This document shows, in pieces, positions 34,500-43,998 of a stretch of 64,000 bases of DNA (positions within the stretch are counted from its first letter, which is position 1; the number at the start of each line of letters is the position of its first letter). Under the pieces are notes generated by a model, which saw only the letters and a list, made by a program, of their open reading frames with translations, had not been told where the DNA came from and did no database searches. The stretch lies in contig JBAXOB010000007.1 of the NCBI GenBank assembly GCA_037133475.1, positions 61,844 to 125,843 on the forward strand. Reading direction: 5' to 3'. The DNA is from CAIVAT01 sp037133475 (GTDB taxonomy: Bacteria > Bacteroidota > Bacteroidia > Bacteroidales > FEN-979). The translations under genes and the position numbers were made by a program.

Positions 34500-37400
34500 A
34501 TGAATCGATTTATCCGAAGCATCGTCGCATTCTCGCTCAAGAATAAGTTCTTCACCTTTTTCTGGGTTGCCATCCTGATGATCGCCGGGGTGATCAGTTT
34601 TATCAAAACCCCCATCGAAGCCTTTCCCGACGTCACCAATACGCAGATTATCATCGTTACGCAATGGCAGGGCCGCAGCGCCGAGGAGGTTGAACGCTTT
34701 GTTTCGATCCCCATTGAAATTGCCATGAGTTCGGTTCAGAATAAAACGAGTGTCAGGTCGATCAACATGTTCGGTCTTTCGGTCGTAAAGGTGATCTTCG
34801 AGGACAAGGTAGAGGATTTTTTCGCCCGGCAGCAGATCAACAACCAGCTGCGCGGCATCGACTTTCCCGAGGGGGTGGAGCCGGATGTTCAGCCACCCTA
34901 CGGCCCGACGGGTGAGATTTTCAGGTATGTTCTGAGGAGCAAAAAACTGAACTCCCGCGACCTGCTTACGATCCAGAAATGGGTGGTTGACAGGCAGCTG
35001 CGCTCAATTTCGGGGGTGGCCGACATCACCACCTTCGGAGGCCGTGATAAAATCTATGAAATCCAGATCAACCCTGTGCTGCTTTCCAAATACGACATCA
35101 CCCCGCTGGAGGTTTACCAGGCTGTTTCAAAAAGCAACATCAACGTGGGCGGCGATGTCATCGAAAAGAACGGCCAGGCCTATGTCGTTCGAGGCATGGG
35201 ACTGCTGAACAAGATCGAGGACATCGAGAACATCATCGTGGAGGACATCAAAGGGGTGCCGATTTTGGTGAAGAACGTGGCCAGCGTGGTGGAATCGGAT
35301 CTGCCGCGTGTAGGCCAGGCCGGTTATAACGCGAACGACGATATCATCGAAGGGATCGTGGTGATGCGAAAGGGCGAGAACCCCAGCGAGATCCTCAAGG
35401 GGATCAGGTCGAAGGTTGACGAGCTGAACAACGGCATCCTCCCAGGGGATGTCCATCTCGAGACCTTCTACGACCGCGACGACCTGGTGGAGTACTGTAC
35501 CGAAACGGTGATGCATAATCTCCTCGAGGGGATCATTTTCGTGACGGTCGTGGTCTTTCTCTTTATGGCCGACTGGCGCACCACCGTCATCGTATCCATC
35601 ATCATCCCCCTTTCCCTGTTGTTTGCCTTCCTTTGCCTGCGGATGCAGGGAATGAGCGCCAACCTGTTGTCGCTGGGGGCAGTCGACTTCGGGATCATCA
35701 TCGATGGGGCGGTGGTCATGGTCGAGGGGCTGTTTGTCGCCCTCGACCACATGGCAAAAAACTATGGCATGGAACGGTTCAACAAACTCAGCAAACTGGG
35801 ACTTATCAAGCAAACCGCATCAAAAACAGGCAAAGCTGTATTTTTTTCCAAGCTGATCATCATCACGGCGCTTATCCCGATCTTCTCGTTTGAAAAAGTT
35901 GAGGGAAAGATGTTCGCCCCGCTGGCCTACACCCTCGGATTTGCCCTGCTGGGCGCCCTGATCTTCACCCTCACCCTCGTCCCGGTTTTGAGTTCGGTAC
36001 TGCTGCATAAAAACGTCAGGGAAAGGAAAAACTATTTCACTGAGTTCGTTAACAAATATGTCAGTGCTGCCTTCCTGTGGACCTTCAGCCACAAGAAGAT
36101 CAGTCTTTCGGTTGCCTTCCTCTTCCTGCTTCTTACTTTGTACAGCACCCGTTGGCTTGGCACGGAGTTCCTGCCGCAGCTGAACGAGGGAGCCCTCTGG
36201 GTGGAGGCCAAAATGCCGATGAGCATGTCGCTCACCGAAACGGTGCGAATGGGCCATGTGATCAGGCAGAAGTTACAGGAGTTCCCTGAAGTCAACGGCG
36301 TGCTCTCCCAGACGGGCCGTTCAAACGACGGCACCGACCCAAGCGGTTTTTATTACGTGCAGATGCAGGTCAACCTGAAGAATAAAAAAGACTGGAAACG
36401 AAAACTCTCATACGACCAGCTGGTGGAGGAGATGGACAAGAGCCTGAAGAATTTCCAGGGGATCAATTTCAACTACTCCCAGCCGATCATAGACAATGTG
36501 CAGGAGGCGGTGGCCGGAATCAACGCCAACAACGTGGTGAAGATCTTCGGTCCCGACCTGAAAACGCTCGACAAATACTCGAATGAAGTGCTGAAAAACA
36601 TCCAGAACGTCGAGGGGATCAAGGATGCCGGCATTATCCGCAACATTGGCCAGCCCGAGATCCAGATCCTGCTCGACGAGCCCAGGATGGCCCTCTACGG
36701 CGTTACCACGGCCGATGCGCAGGCGGTCATCGAAATGGCTATCGGCGGAAAAACCGCGAGCATCATGTACGACGGGGAGCGCAAATTTGATATCCGCATC
36801 CGTTATCCTTATGAGTACAGGAAATCGGAGGACGAGATGCGGCGCATCCTGGTACCGACCGTGTCGGGTTCGAAGATTGCCCTGAGCAACATCGCCGATT
36901 TCAGGACCATGACCGGCCCGGCCTTTATTTACCGCGACAACAACATGCGCTTTATCGGCGTCAAGTTCACCGTGCGCGACCGCGACCTGGGCAGTACCAT
37001 CGCCGACGCCCAGAAACAGGTGAATGCAGGCGTTAAATTACCGAAAGGATACTCCTACCAGTGGACGGGCGAGTTTGAAAACCAGGTCCGCGCGACCAAA
37101 CGGCTGAACCAGGTGGTCCCTATCAGCATCATCATCATTTTCATCCTGCTCTTCATCGCCTTCGGCAATGCAAGGGATGCCGGGCTGGTCCTGGTCAATG
37201 TGCCGTTTGCCCTGGTCGGGGGGATCCTGGCGCTCCATTTAACCGGTATGAATTTCGGGATATCCGCCGGGGTCGGCTTTATTGCGCTGTTTGGCATCTG
37301 CGTGCAGAACGGGGTGATCCTGATCACCGAGTTCAATTCAAATATGATGCTCAAGATGACCCTGGCCGAATCGATCAAACATGGCGTCGAATCGCGCATC

Positions 37401-37613
37401 CGCCCCGTGGTGATGACCGCCCTGATGGCCTCCATCGGGTTGCTGCCCGCAGCCATGTCGACAGGCATCGGCAGCGAGAGCCAGAAACCGCTGGCCATTG
37501 TCATTATCGGCGGACTGGTTACCGCCACCATCCTGATACTCCTTATCTTCCCGATCATCTACTGGATCGTGAACCGCCACTCCATCTCTGAAAAACCGGT
37601 GGTCATCAAATAG
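34500..37613 (+). CDS. Heavy-metal RND pump (CusA/CzcA family)
   Basis: A 1037-residue inner-membrane proton antiporter with two sets of six membrane segments and two large periplasmic loops. The heavy-metal RND signature is intact in the fourth segment: Asp396, Asp402 and Glu409 within VDFGIIIDGAVVMVE, matching the CzcA D-D-E triad. It exports a metal cation through the adaptor and TolC-type channel; which metal cannot be told from what I read. Typical full length. Last gene of the operon. Confidence 0.95.
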   Translation: MNRFIRSIVAFSLKNKFFTFFWVAILMIAGVISFIKTPIEAFPDVTNTQIIIVTQWQGRSAEEVERFVSIPIEIAMSSVQNKTSVRSINMFGLSVVKVIFEDKVEDFFARQQINNQLRGIDFPEGVEPDVQPPYGPTGEIFRYVLRSKKLNSRDLLTIQKWVVDRQLRSISGVADITTFGGRDKIYEIQINPVLLSKYDITPLEVYQAVSKSNINVGGDVIEKNGQAYVVRGMGLLNKIEDIENIIVEDIKGVPILVKNVASVVESDLPRVGQAGYNANDDIIEGIVVMRKGENPSEILKGIRSKVDELNNGILPGDVHLETFYDRDDLVEYCTETVMHNLLEGIIFVTVVVFLFMADWRTTVIVSIIIPLSLLFAFLCLRMQGMSANLLSLGAVDFGIIIDGAVVMVEGLFVALDHMAKNYGMERFNKLSKLGLIKQTASKTGKAVFFSKLIIITALIPIFSFEKVEGKMFAPLAYTLGFALLGALIFTLTLVPVLSSVLLHKNVRERKNYFTEFVNKYVSAAFLWTFSHKKISLSVAFLFLLLTLYSTRWLGTEFLPQLNEGALWVEAKMPMSMSLTETVRMGHVIRQKLQEFPEVNGVLSQTGRSNDGTDPSGFYYVQMQVNLKNKKDWKRKLSYDQLVEEMDKSLKNFQGINFNYSQPIIDNVQEAVAGINANNVVKIFGPDLKTLDKYSNEVLKNIQNVEGIKDAGIIRNIGQPEIQILLDEPRMALYGVTTADAQAVIEMAIGGKTASIMYDGERKFDIRIRYPYEYRKSEDEMRRILVPTVSGSKIALSNIADFRTMTGPAFIYRDNNMRFIGVKFTVRDRDLGSTIADAQKQVNAGVKLPKGYSYQWTGEFENQVRATKRLNQVVPISIIIIFILLFIAFGNARDAGLVLVNVPFALVGGILALHLTGMNFGISAGVGFIALFGICVQNGVILITEFNSNMMLKMTLAESIKHGVESRIRPVVMTALMASIGLLPAAMSTGIGSESQKPLAIVIIGGLVTATILILLIFPIIYWIVNRHSISEKPVVIK

Positions 37614-37650
37614 TTTGCAGCCGGGTTATATCCTGCATGAAAATAATTTT

Positions 37651-37721
37651 CCGGATAGGGTAATAAAATCGCCTGCCGGCAATTGGCTGGATGCCATTTC
37701 AATAAAATGGAGCTTATCCGG
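37651..37721. other. Possible folded element in the pump-rimP spacer
   Basis: CCGGATA (37651-37657) pairs with TATCCGG (37715-37721), enclosing a hairpin CCATTT/AAATGG (37694-37699 with 37705-37710). It lies between the RND pump stop and the rimP promoter and has no U-run, so it is not an ordinary terminator. Confidence 0.3.
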
Positions 37722-37773
37722 GCAAATAATCAGGAACATATTAAAATATTGAAGGTTGTATTAAATTTTTACC

Positions 37774-37781
37774 TATATTTG
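37774..37781 (+). promoter_or_regulatory. -7 box TATATTTG of the rimP-nusA-infB operon
   Basis: TATATTTGCAG, 61 bases before the rimP ATG. Transcription should start near 37788, which leaves the hairpin at 37808-37824 in the leader. Confidence 0.6.
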
Positions 37782-37807
37782 CAGCCGATTCAGGAATGCA
37801 GATGCGG

Positions 37808-37832
37808 GGGGACAAATCGTCCCCTCTTTTAT
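37808..37832 (+). promoter_or_regulatory. Terminator-like hairpin in the rimP leader
   Basis: GGGGAC (37808-37813), loop AAATC, GTCCCC (37819-37824), then TCTTTTATT. It looks like a weak intrinsic terminator between the promoter and rimP, so it is a candidate attenuator for the operon encoding NusA. Confidence 0.6.
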
Positions 37833-37841
37833 TGATAACCC

Positions 37842-38300
37842 ATGATCACCGAAAAAGAAATTAAAAAGCTGATTGAGGAACACTTCTACGGAAGTGAATA
37901 TTTCCTGGTGGAGCTGAAAATCAGAACAGGCAACCGGATTAATGTATTTGTTGATGGTGATCACCGCGTAAACATTGAGGTTTGCAAGCAACTAAGCAGG
38001 TTCCTTGAAGAGAGCCTAGACCGAGAATCAGAAGATTTTGAACTGACAGTTTCTTCAGCCGGGGCCGACCGCCCGATAAAACTTCCCAGGCAATACAGGA
38101 AAAATATTGGAAATGAACTGGAACTGGTCACTAAAAACGGTGATAAAATTTCGGGAATTATCCTTGATGCCGATGAAAACGGGATCCGGATCGAGCAGGT
38201 TCCAGTGAAAAAAGCAAAAAAAGAGCAGGAAAAGGTCATCCTGGACCTGAAATTTGACGATATTAAATCAGCGATAGAAGTAATCTCATTTAAAAAGTAG
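37842..38300 (+). CDS. rimP: RimP, ribosome maturation factor
   Basis: A 152-residue cytoplasmic protein needed for 30S assembly. It has the N-terminal alpha/beta domain (YFLVELKIRTGNRINVFVDG), the conserved VNIEVCKQLSRFLEE and ELTVSSAGADRPI, and a C-terminal SH3-like domain (VTKNGDKISGIILD). First gene of rimP-nusA-infB, with 12 bases to nusA. The ATG follows a leader with a terminator-like hairpin. Confidence 0.95.
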   Translation: MITEKEIKKLIEEHFYGSEYFLVELKIRTGNRINVFVDGDHRVNIEVCKQLSRFLEESLDRESEDFELTVSSAGADRPIKLPRQYRKNIGNELELVTKNGDKISGIILDADENGIRIEQVPVKKAKKEQEKVILDLKFDDIKSAIEVISFKK

Positions 38301-38312
38301 AATTATCAAACA

Positions 38313-39548
38313 ATGGAACATCTGAATTTAGTCGAAACCTTTTCGGAATTCAAAGAATTCAAGAACATCGACAGGGAAACCATGATGCGCATCCTGGAAG
38401 ATGTGTTCAAACACATGCTGACGAAAAGGTTTGGGTCGTCCGATAATTTCGACATCATTGTTAACATCGACAAGGGTGACCTTGAAATTTTCAGGTCACG
38501 CACGATCGTGGAAGATGGAACGGTTGAGGATGAAAACACCCAGGTACCCCTTTCGGAGGCAGTTAAGATTGAACCTGATTTTGAAGTCGGGGAAGAACTT
38601 TCGGAAGAGATCAAGCTGGAGAGTTTTGGCCGCCGTGAAATCCTGGCCATCCGCCAGAACCTGATTTCCAAGATCCAGGAATATGAAAAAAACAATGTTT
38701 ACACCAAATACCGTGAAAAGATCGGGGAGATCATCTCCGGTGAAGTTTACCAGGTGTGGAAAAAAGAGATCCTGGTGGTCGATGATGAAAACATCGAGCT
38801 GATCCTTCCGAAATCGGAACAGATCCCTTCGGATTTCTATCGCAAGGGCGATACGATCAGGGCGGTGGTTTCGAAGGTGGAGATGAAGAACAACAACCCG
38901 ATCATCATCCTGTCGCGTACATCCGAGGCTTTCCTTGAACGCCTGTTCGAATCGGAGGTTCCCGAAGTGTACGACGGCCTGATCAATATCAAGAAGATTG
39001 TCCGCGTGCCGGGCGAACGTGCCAAAATCGCCGTTGAATCCTACGACGACCGCATCGACCCTGTAGGGGCGTGTGTCGGGATGAAGGGCAGCCGTATCCA
39101 CGGGATCGTCCGTGAATTGAAAAATGAAAACATCGATGTCATAAACTATACCACCAACCCCTCCCTTTTTATCCAGCGTGCGCTGAGCCCCGCAAAGGTC
39201 TCCTCCATCGTGATCATCGAGGAGGAGAAGCGGGCGGATGTCTATATGAAACCCGACCAGGTTTCGCTGGCCATCGGCAAAGGAGGCTTTAATATCAAAC
39301 TGGCGGGGAAACTTACCGGTTACGAGATCGACGTTTACCGCGATACTGACGTGGATAACGAAGATGTCGACATCCAGGAATTCTCCGATGAAATCGATCA
39401 GTGGATCATAGATGAATTGAAATCAATAGGTTGCGATACTGCAAAAAGTGTGCTGGATTTGGATGTTCTTGAGTTGGTGAAGCGGACCGACCTCGAGGAG
39501 GAGACGATCAATGAAGTTGTCCGCATTTTAAAAGCTGAATTTGAATAA
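38313..39548 (+). CDS. nusA: NusA, transcription elongation and termination factor
   Basis: A 411-residue protein with the NusA N-terminal domain (about 1-130), an S1 domain (about 135-200), and two KH domains that carry CVGMKGSRIHGIVRELKNE and VSLAIGKGGFNIKLAGKLTG. A short C-terminal helix-hairpin-like tail follows (IIDELKSIGCDTAKSVLDL), shorter than the acidic repeats of E. coli NusA, as is normal in Bacteroidetes. It binds RNA polymerase and nascent RNA. Middle gene of the operon. Confidence 0.96.
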   Translation: MEHLNLVETFSEFKEFKNIDRETMMRILEDVFKHMLTKRFGSSDNFDIIVNIDKGDLEIFRSRTIVEDGTVEDENTQVPLSEAVKIEPDFEVGEELSEEIKLESFGRREILAIRQNLISKIQEYEKNNVYTKYREKIGEIISGEVYQVWKKEILVVDDENIELILPKSEQIPSDFYRKGDTIRAVVSKVEMKNNNPIIILSRTSEAFLERLFESEVPEVYDGLINIKKIVRVPGERAKIAVESYDDRIDPVGACVGMKGSRIHGIVRELKNENIDVINYTTNPSLFIQRALSPAKVSSIVIIEEEKRADVYMKPDQVSLAIGKGGFNIKLAGKLTGYEIDVYRDTDVDNEDVDIQEFSDEIDQWIIDELKSIGCDTAKSVLDLDVLELVKRTDLEEETINEVVRILKAEFE

Positions 39549-39567
39549 AAAACCATAATTTTGCTCA

Positions 39568-42500
39568 ATGAGTGAAGGCGTAACAAGTACCAGGTTAAGC
39601 AAAGCTGCACGGGAATTTAACATTGGGATGAAGACCGTAGTGGATTTCCTTGCTAAAAAGGGATTCCCGATCGATATGGATCCGAATGCGAAATTAACGC
39701 AGGATATGTATACCCTCCTGATGAAAGAATTCGCTTCAGAAAAGCATGTCAAGGAAGAGGCGAAAAAGATCGGGCTGCAATTCAGCACCCACGAAACCGT
39801 CACCATCGAGGATAAGAGGTTGGCATCGAAGGACCGTGAGAAGGAGCTTGATGATCTTTTCATCAAGAATGTCTCCATGGAATTCGAGAAAAAACAGCAC
39901 GAGACTATAAAAAAGGTTAAGGAAACCATAGTCAGGGAGCCTGTTAAAGAACCCGTAAGGGAAGAGAAAAAGGTGGAAGTTGCTCCTCCCCCTCCCCCGC
40001 CTCCGCCCGAACCGGTCGCACCACCTGTCCAGGTTGTCGAACCACCCGTTATCGTTGAGGAAAAACCAGTTGTCGAACAACCGGTGATCGTCCATGAGGA
40101 ACCGGTCGTGGTTAAGGCCGAGCCTGCAGTTGTCGCCGAAGTCGTGCCACCTGTCGTTGAAACGCCTAAACCTGTTGAAGCCGCTGAGGCTGTCCAGGTC
40201 GTTCCCGAACCGGAACCCGTTGCCGAACCGGAACCCGAGCCTGTAAAATCCTCCACCGGTGACCTGAAGATTGTGGGCAAGATGGACCTGGCCATTTTCG
40301 ATAAGAAACTGTCGAAAAAAGGCAAGCCAAAACCGGGTACTCCGCCAGAACCAATTGCCCCTCCCGCGGAGACAGTGCCCGAAACCGCAGCCGTAGTGGC
40401 AGCACCGGTTGCTGAAGCCCCGAAACCCGCCGAACCTGTGGTTGCAGAAGTTCCCGTTGTCGTAGAGCCACCCAAACCGGCAGAACCTGTCGAGGAATCC
40501 AACTTCATGCGCACCGAACGCATCATCCTCGAAGGCCCGACCATCCTGGGTTCGATGACACTTCCCGAACCAAAGAAATTTGAGAAACGGAAACCGCAAC
40601 CTGTGGCTTCATCCTCGGATGAAACCCTGAAATCAAAGAAAAAGAAACGCCGCCGCATCAAACGGCAGGGCGAAGAGGGCACGGTGAGTACCAGCGTTAC
40701 GGTTACCACCCCGGAGGCCCCGCGTCCGAGTATGCACAAACTTACCCTCGCGAAAGACAAAAAGCTTCAGAAAGACACCCAGAAAACCGAGGTCACGGTC
40801 GAGGATATCGAAAAACAGATCAAGGAGACCCTTGCCCGTTTAAGCCCGACCGGAAAATCCAAGGCATCGAAATACCGCAAAGCTAAACGCGACGCGGTAA
40901 GCCAGCAGATGCACCAGGAACAGGAGCGTATGGAAGAGGGTAAACGCGTCATCAAGGTTACCGAGTTCGTAACCGCCAATGAGCTTGCCTCGATGTTGAA
41001 TGTGCCGGTTACCGATGTCATCTCGACCTGTATGTCGCTCGGCATGTTCGTATCCATCAACCAGCGTCTCGACGCGGAAACCCTCACCCTTGTTGCTGAA
41101 GAATTCGGCCACAAGGTCGAATTCGTGAGCGTTGAAGTACAGGAGGCCATCAAACAAAACGAGCCTGACAAACCCGAAGACCTGGTTGACCGCCCGCCGA
41201 TCGTTACGGTCATGGGCCATGTTGACCACGGCAAGACCAAACTGCTCGACTTTATCAGGAGTACCAACGTGGTGGCCGGCGAAGCCGGAGGCATCACACA
41301 GCATATCGGCGCCTACGAGGTGCTCCGCCCCGACGGGAAAAAGATCACCTTCCTTGACACACCGGGACACGAGGCCTTTACCGCCATGCGTGCCCGCGGT
41401 GCCAGCATCACCGACGTGGCGATCATCGTGATCGCCGCCGACGAAACGGTTATGCCCCAGACGCGTGAAGCCATCAACCATGCCCTTGCAGCCGGCGTTC
41501 CCATTGTCTTTGCCTTCAACAAAATGGACAAAAACAATGCCAACCCCGAGAAACTGCGCGAAGAGCTGTCGAAGATGAACATCCTGGTTGAGGAATGGGG
41601 TGGCAAATACCAGACACAGGAAATATCGGCCAAGGTGGGTACCAATGTCGACCTGCTGCTCGAAAAGGTACTGCTTGAAGCTGAAATGCTCAACCTGAAG
41701 GCAAACCCGCAGCGTCTTGCAACCGGCACGGTCATTGAATCGTCGCTCGACAAGGGCCGCGGATATGTTGCCAAACTGCTGGTCCAGAACGGAACGCTGC
41801 GCGTAGGCGATATCGTCCTCGCAGGCGCTACCTATGGCAAGGTAAAGGCCATCTACAACGAACGCAACCTTCCCATCCGCGAGGCTGGTCCTTCACAGCC
41901 CATGCTGATGCTGGGTCTGAACGGGGCTCCCCAGGCCGGCGACGGTTTCAACGTCATGGCCGATGAAAAGGAATCCAAGGCTATCGCAACCAAACGTCTG
42001 CAGTTGCAGCGCGAACAGGGACTGCGTACCCAGAAACATATCACCCTCGACGAAATCGGTCGCCGTATCGCCATTGGCGACTTCAAGGAGCTTAACATCA
42101 TCGTCAAGGGCGATGTTGACGGATCTGTCGAAGCCCTCTCCGATTCCCTGCTGAAACTTTCGAACGAGGAGGTCATGGTCAACGTGATCCATAAATCGGT
42201 CGGAGCCATTACCGAATCGGATGTATTGCTGGCCTCTGCCTCCAATGCCGTTATCGTCGGGTTCCAGGTCCGGCCGTCGGTAAGTGCCCGCAAACTGGCC
42301 GAAGCCGAACAAATCGACATCCGCCTCTATTCCATTATCTACCAGGCAATCGAGGAGATCAAGGCTGCCATCGAAGGTATGTTATCGCCCGACATCGAAG
42401 AGAAGATCCTTTGCAATATCGAGGTCCGCGATGTATTCAAGATTACCAAGGTGGGTTCGGTTGCAGGATGTATGGTGCTCGACGGCAAGGTAACCCGCAA

Positions 42501-42696
42501 TACCAAGATCCGCGTGATCCGCGACGGCATCGTGGTGTTCACCGGGAATCTCGGTTCACTCAAACGATTCAAGGACGATGTGAAGGAGGTGCTTACCGGT
42601 TACGAATGCGGCCTGAACATCGACGGCTTCAACGACATCAAGGTTGGCGACATCGTTGAAGGATACGAACAGATCGAGGTAAAACGGAAACTTTAG
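39568..42696 (+). CDS. infB: Translation initiation factor IF-2
   Basis: A 1042-residue GTPase that brings initiator tRNA to the 30S subunit. It has an N-terminal IF2_N domain (SKAAREFNIGMKTVVDFLAK), then a disordered stretch of about 200 residues rich in Pro, Val and Glu including a run of eight prolines (about residues 130-330), a basic region (KKKKRRRIKRQ), a second IF2_N domain near residue 465, the G domain at about 545-715 (GHVDHGKTKLLD, DTPGHEAFTAM, NKMD) and domains II-IV. The Pro-rich linker is common in this phylum but unusually long. Last gene of the operon, convergent with purA three bases away. Confidence 0.97.
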   Translation: MSEGVTSTRLSKAAREFNIGMKTVVDFLAKKGFPIDMDPNAKLTQDMYTLLMKEFASEKHVKEEAKKIGLQFSTHETVTIEDKRLASKDREKELDDLFIKNVSMEFEKKQHETIKKVKETIVREPVKEPVREEKKVEVAPPPPPPPPEPVAPPVQVVEPPVIVEEKPVVEQPVIVHEEPVVVKAEPAVVAEVVPPVVETPKPVEAAEAVQVVPEPEPVAEPEPEPVKSSTGDLKIVGKMDLAIFDKKLSKKGKPKPGTPPEPIAPPAETVPETAAVVAAPVAEAPKPAEPVVAEVPVVVEPPKPAEPVEESNFMRTERIILEGPTILGSMTLPEPKKFEKRKPQPVASSSDETLKSKKKKRRRIKRQGEEGTVSTSVTVTTPEAPRPSMHKLTLAKDKKLQKDTQKTEVTVEDIEKQIKETLARLSPTGKSKASKYRKAKRDAVSQQMHQEQERMEEGKRVIKVTEFVTANELASMLNVPVTDVISTCMSLGMFVSINQRLDAETLTLVAEEFGHKVEFVSVEVQEAIKQNEPDKPEDLVDRPPIVTVMGHVDHGKTKLLDFIRSTNVVAGEAGGITQHIGAYEVLRPDGKKITFLDTPGHEAFTAMRARGASITDVAIIVIAADETVMPQTREAINHALAAGVPIVFAFNKMDKNNANPEKLREELSKMNILVEEWGGKYQTQEISAKVGTNVDLLLEKVLLEAEMLNLKANPQRLATGTVIESSLDKGRGYVAKLLVQNGTLRVGDIVLAGATYGKVKAIYNERNLPIREAGPSQPMLMLGLNGAPQAGDGFNVMADEKESKAIATKRLQLQREQGLRTQKHITLDEIGRRIAIGDFKELNIIVKGDVDGSVEALSDSLLKLSNEEVMVNVIHKSVGAITESDVLLASASNAVIVGFQVRPSVSARKLAEAEQIDIRLYSIIYQAIEEIKAAIEGMLSPDIEEKILCNIEVRDVFKITKVGSVAGCMVLDGKVTRNTKIRVIRDGIVVFTGNLGSLKRFKDDVKEVLTGYECGLNIDGFNDIKVGDIVEGYEQIEVKRKL

Positions 42697-42699
42697 GAT

Positions 42700-43989
42700 T
42701 TAACGCTCAAGGGTCTGGAGCCGGTCGGGTCCGATCGAGACGATATCGACAGGCAAACCAACCTCATTTTCAATATAACGGATATAGGCGGCCAGGGCAT
42801 CAGGAATATCTGATACCTGGTTGCATTTGCCCAGGTCGGCATTCCATCCCTCCATCTTGCGGTATACCGGTTGAAGCTTCTGGTCATCGAGTTCAAACGG
42901 AAAACTTTCCAGCAGTTCATCACCTGACTTGTAACCTGTACAGACGTTAATGGAAAGGAAGGGATTAAGCACATCGGCCTTCATCATCAGCAGGCTGTCG
43001 ACCCCGTTGAGCATGACCGAATATTTCAGCGCCGGCAGGTCAAGCCAGCCGCAGCGGCGGGGACGTCCTGTGGTGGAGCCGAACTCCTTCCCCCCTACCC
43101 TCATCTTTTCACCGTCATCATCATGCAATTCGGTCGGGAACGGACCACTGCCCACGCGGGTGCAATAGGCTTTGAACACGCCATATACCTTTCCCACCCT
43201 GTGGGGCGAGATTCCCAGTCCGGAGCATACCCCTGCGGTGATCGTATTGGAGGATGTCACAAAGGGGTAGGATCCGAAATCGACATCTAGCATGGTTCCC
43301 TGGGCGCCTTCGGCGAGCACCGATTTGCCTGCGTCGAGACTCTGGTTCAGGAAAATCTCGCTGTCGATGATCTTCAGCTCTTTCATCCTGCGTACAGCCT
43401 CGAACCACTTTTCCTCGTAAACATCAAAGGAGAGCGAATCAAGCAGGTGGTGCGAATAATCAAACCCCGAATGGCGGATGACCTCCAGGTGTTCTGCCTT
43501 CAGCTTTTCATAACGGGCATTGAAATCATGACCGGCAATATTGCCGACCCGGATGCCATTTCGCCCGTATTTATCGGTATAGGTAGGCCCGATCCCCTTC
43601 AGGGTCGAGCCAATCTTGGTTACCCCCTTGCCGGCTTCCAGCGCTGCATCCAGCAGCCTGTGCGTCGGCAGGATCAGGTGCGCCCGCTTTGACACCAGCA
43701 GGTTATCCTTCGGCTCCATGCCGGCCTCCCTGAGTTTGTCAATTTCACGGTAGAGAATCAGCGGATCGATGATCACGCCATTTCCGATGACATTCAGTGT
43801 TTGCGGGTGAAAGATCCCCGAAGGGATGGTGTGCAGCACATATTTGTTCCCACCAAAGATGATGGTATGGCCGGCATTCGGCCCGCCCTGAAAACGGGCA
43901 ATGATATCATAACGGGGGGTAAATACATCGACAATCTTGCCTTTGCCTTCATCTCCCCATTGCAAGCCAAGGATTACATCAACCTTCAT
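42700..43989 (-). CDS. purA: Adenylosuccinate synthetase
   Basis: Joins IMP and aspartate using GTP in the first step from IMP to AMP. The 429-residue protein has the P-loop variant GLQWGDEGKGKIVD, GGPNAGHTI, GIGPTYTDKYGRNGIRVG and GSTTGRPRRCGWLDL. Full length and intact. It starts nine bases after the fur-like stop, so it is probably cotranscribed with it; relA/spoT is upstream on the same strand. (p)ppGpp is known to inhibit PurA in other bacteria, which fits the grouping. Confidence 0.97.
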   Translation of the reverse strand: MKVDVILGLQWGDEGKGKIVDVFTPRYDIIARFQGGPNAGHTIIFGGNKYVLHTIPSGIFHPQTLNVIGNGVIIDPLILYREIDKLREAGMEPKDNLLVSKRAHLILPTHRLLDAALEAGKGVTKIGSTLKGIGPTYTDKYGRNGIRVGNIAGHDFNARYEKLKAEHLEVIRHSGFDYSHHLLDSLSFDVYEEKWFEAVRRMKELKIIDSEIFLNQSLDAGKSVLAEGAQGTMLDVDFGSYPFVTSSNTITAGVCSGLGISPHRVGKVYGVFKAYCTRVGSGPFPTELHDDDGEKMRVGGKEFGSTTGRPRRCGWLDLPALKYSVMLNGVDSLLMMKADVLNPFLSINVCTGYKSGDELLESFPFELDDQKLQPVYRKMEGWNADLGKCNQVSDIPDALAAYIRYIENEVGLPVDIVSIGPDRLQTLER

Positions 43990-43998
43990 AACAGGAAT

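Noticed and set aside
40000..40500. Repetitive Pro-Val-Glu coding stretch in infB as a possible repeat element
   Set aside because: Low-complexity linker within a continuous frame, usual in Bacteroidetes IF-2, not a DNA repeat or CRISPR.
39528..40760. Minus-strand Gly/Ser/Thr-rich frame of 410 codons over infB
   Set aside because: It mirrors the Pro/Val/Glu-rich linker of IF-2. The low complexity is a property of the sense protein.
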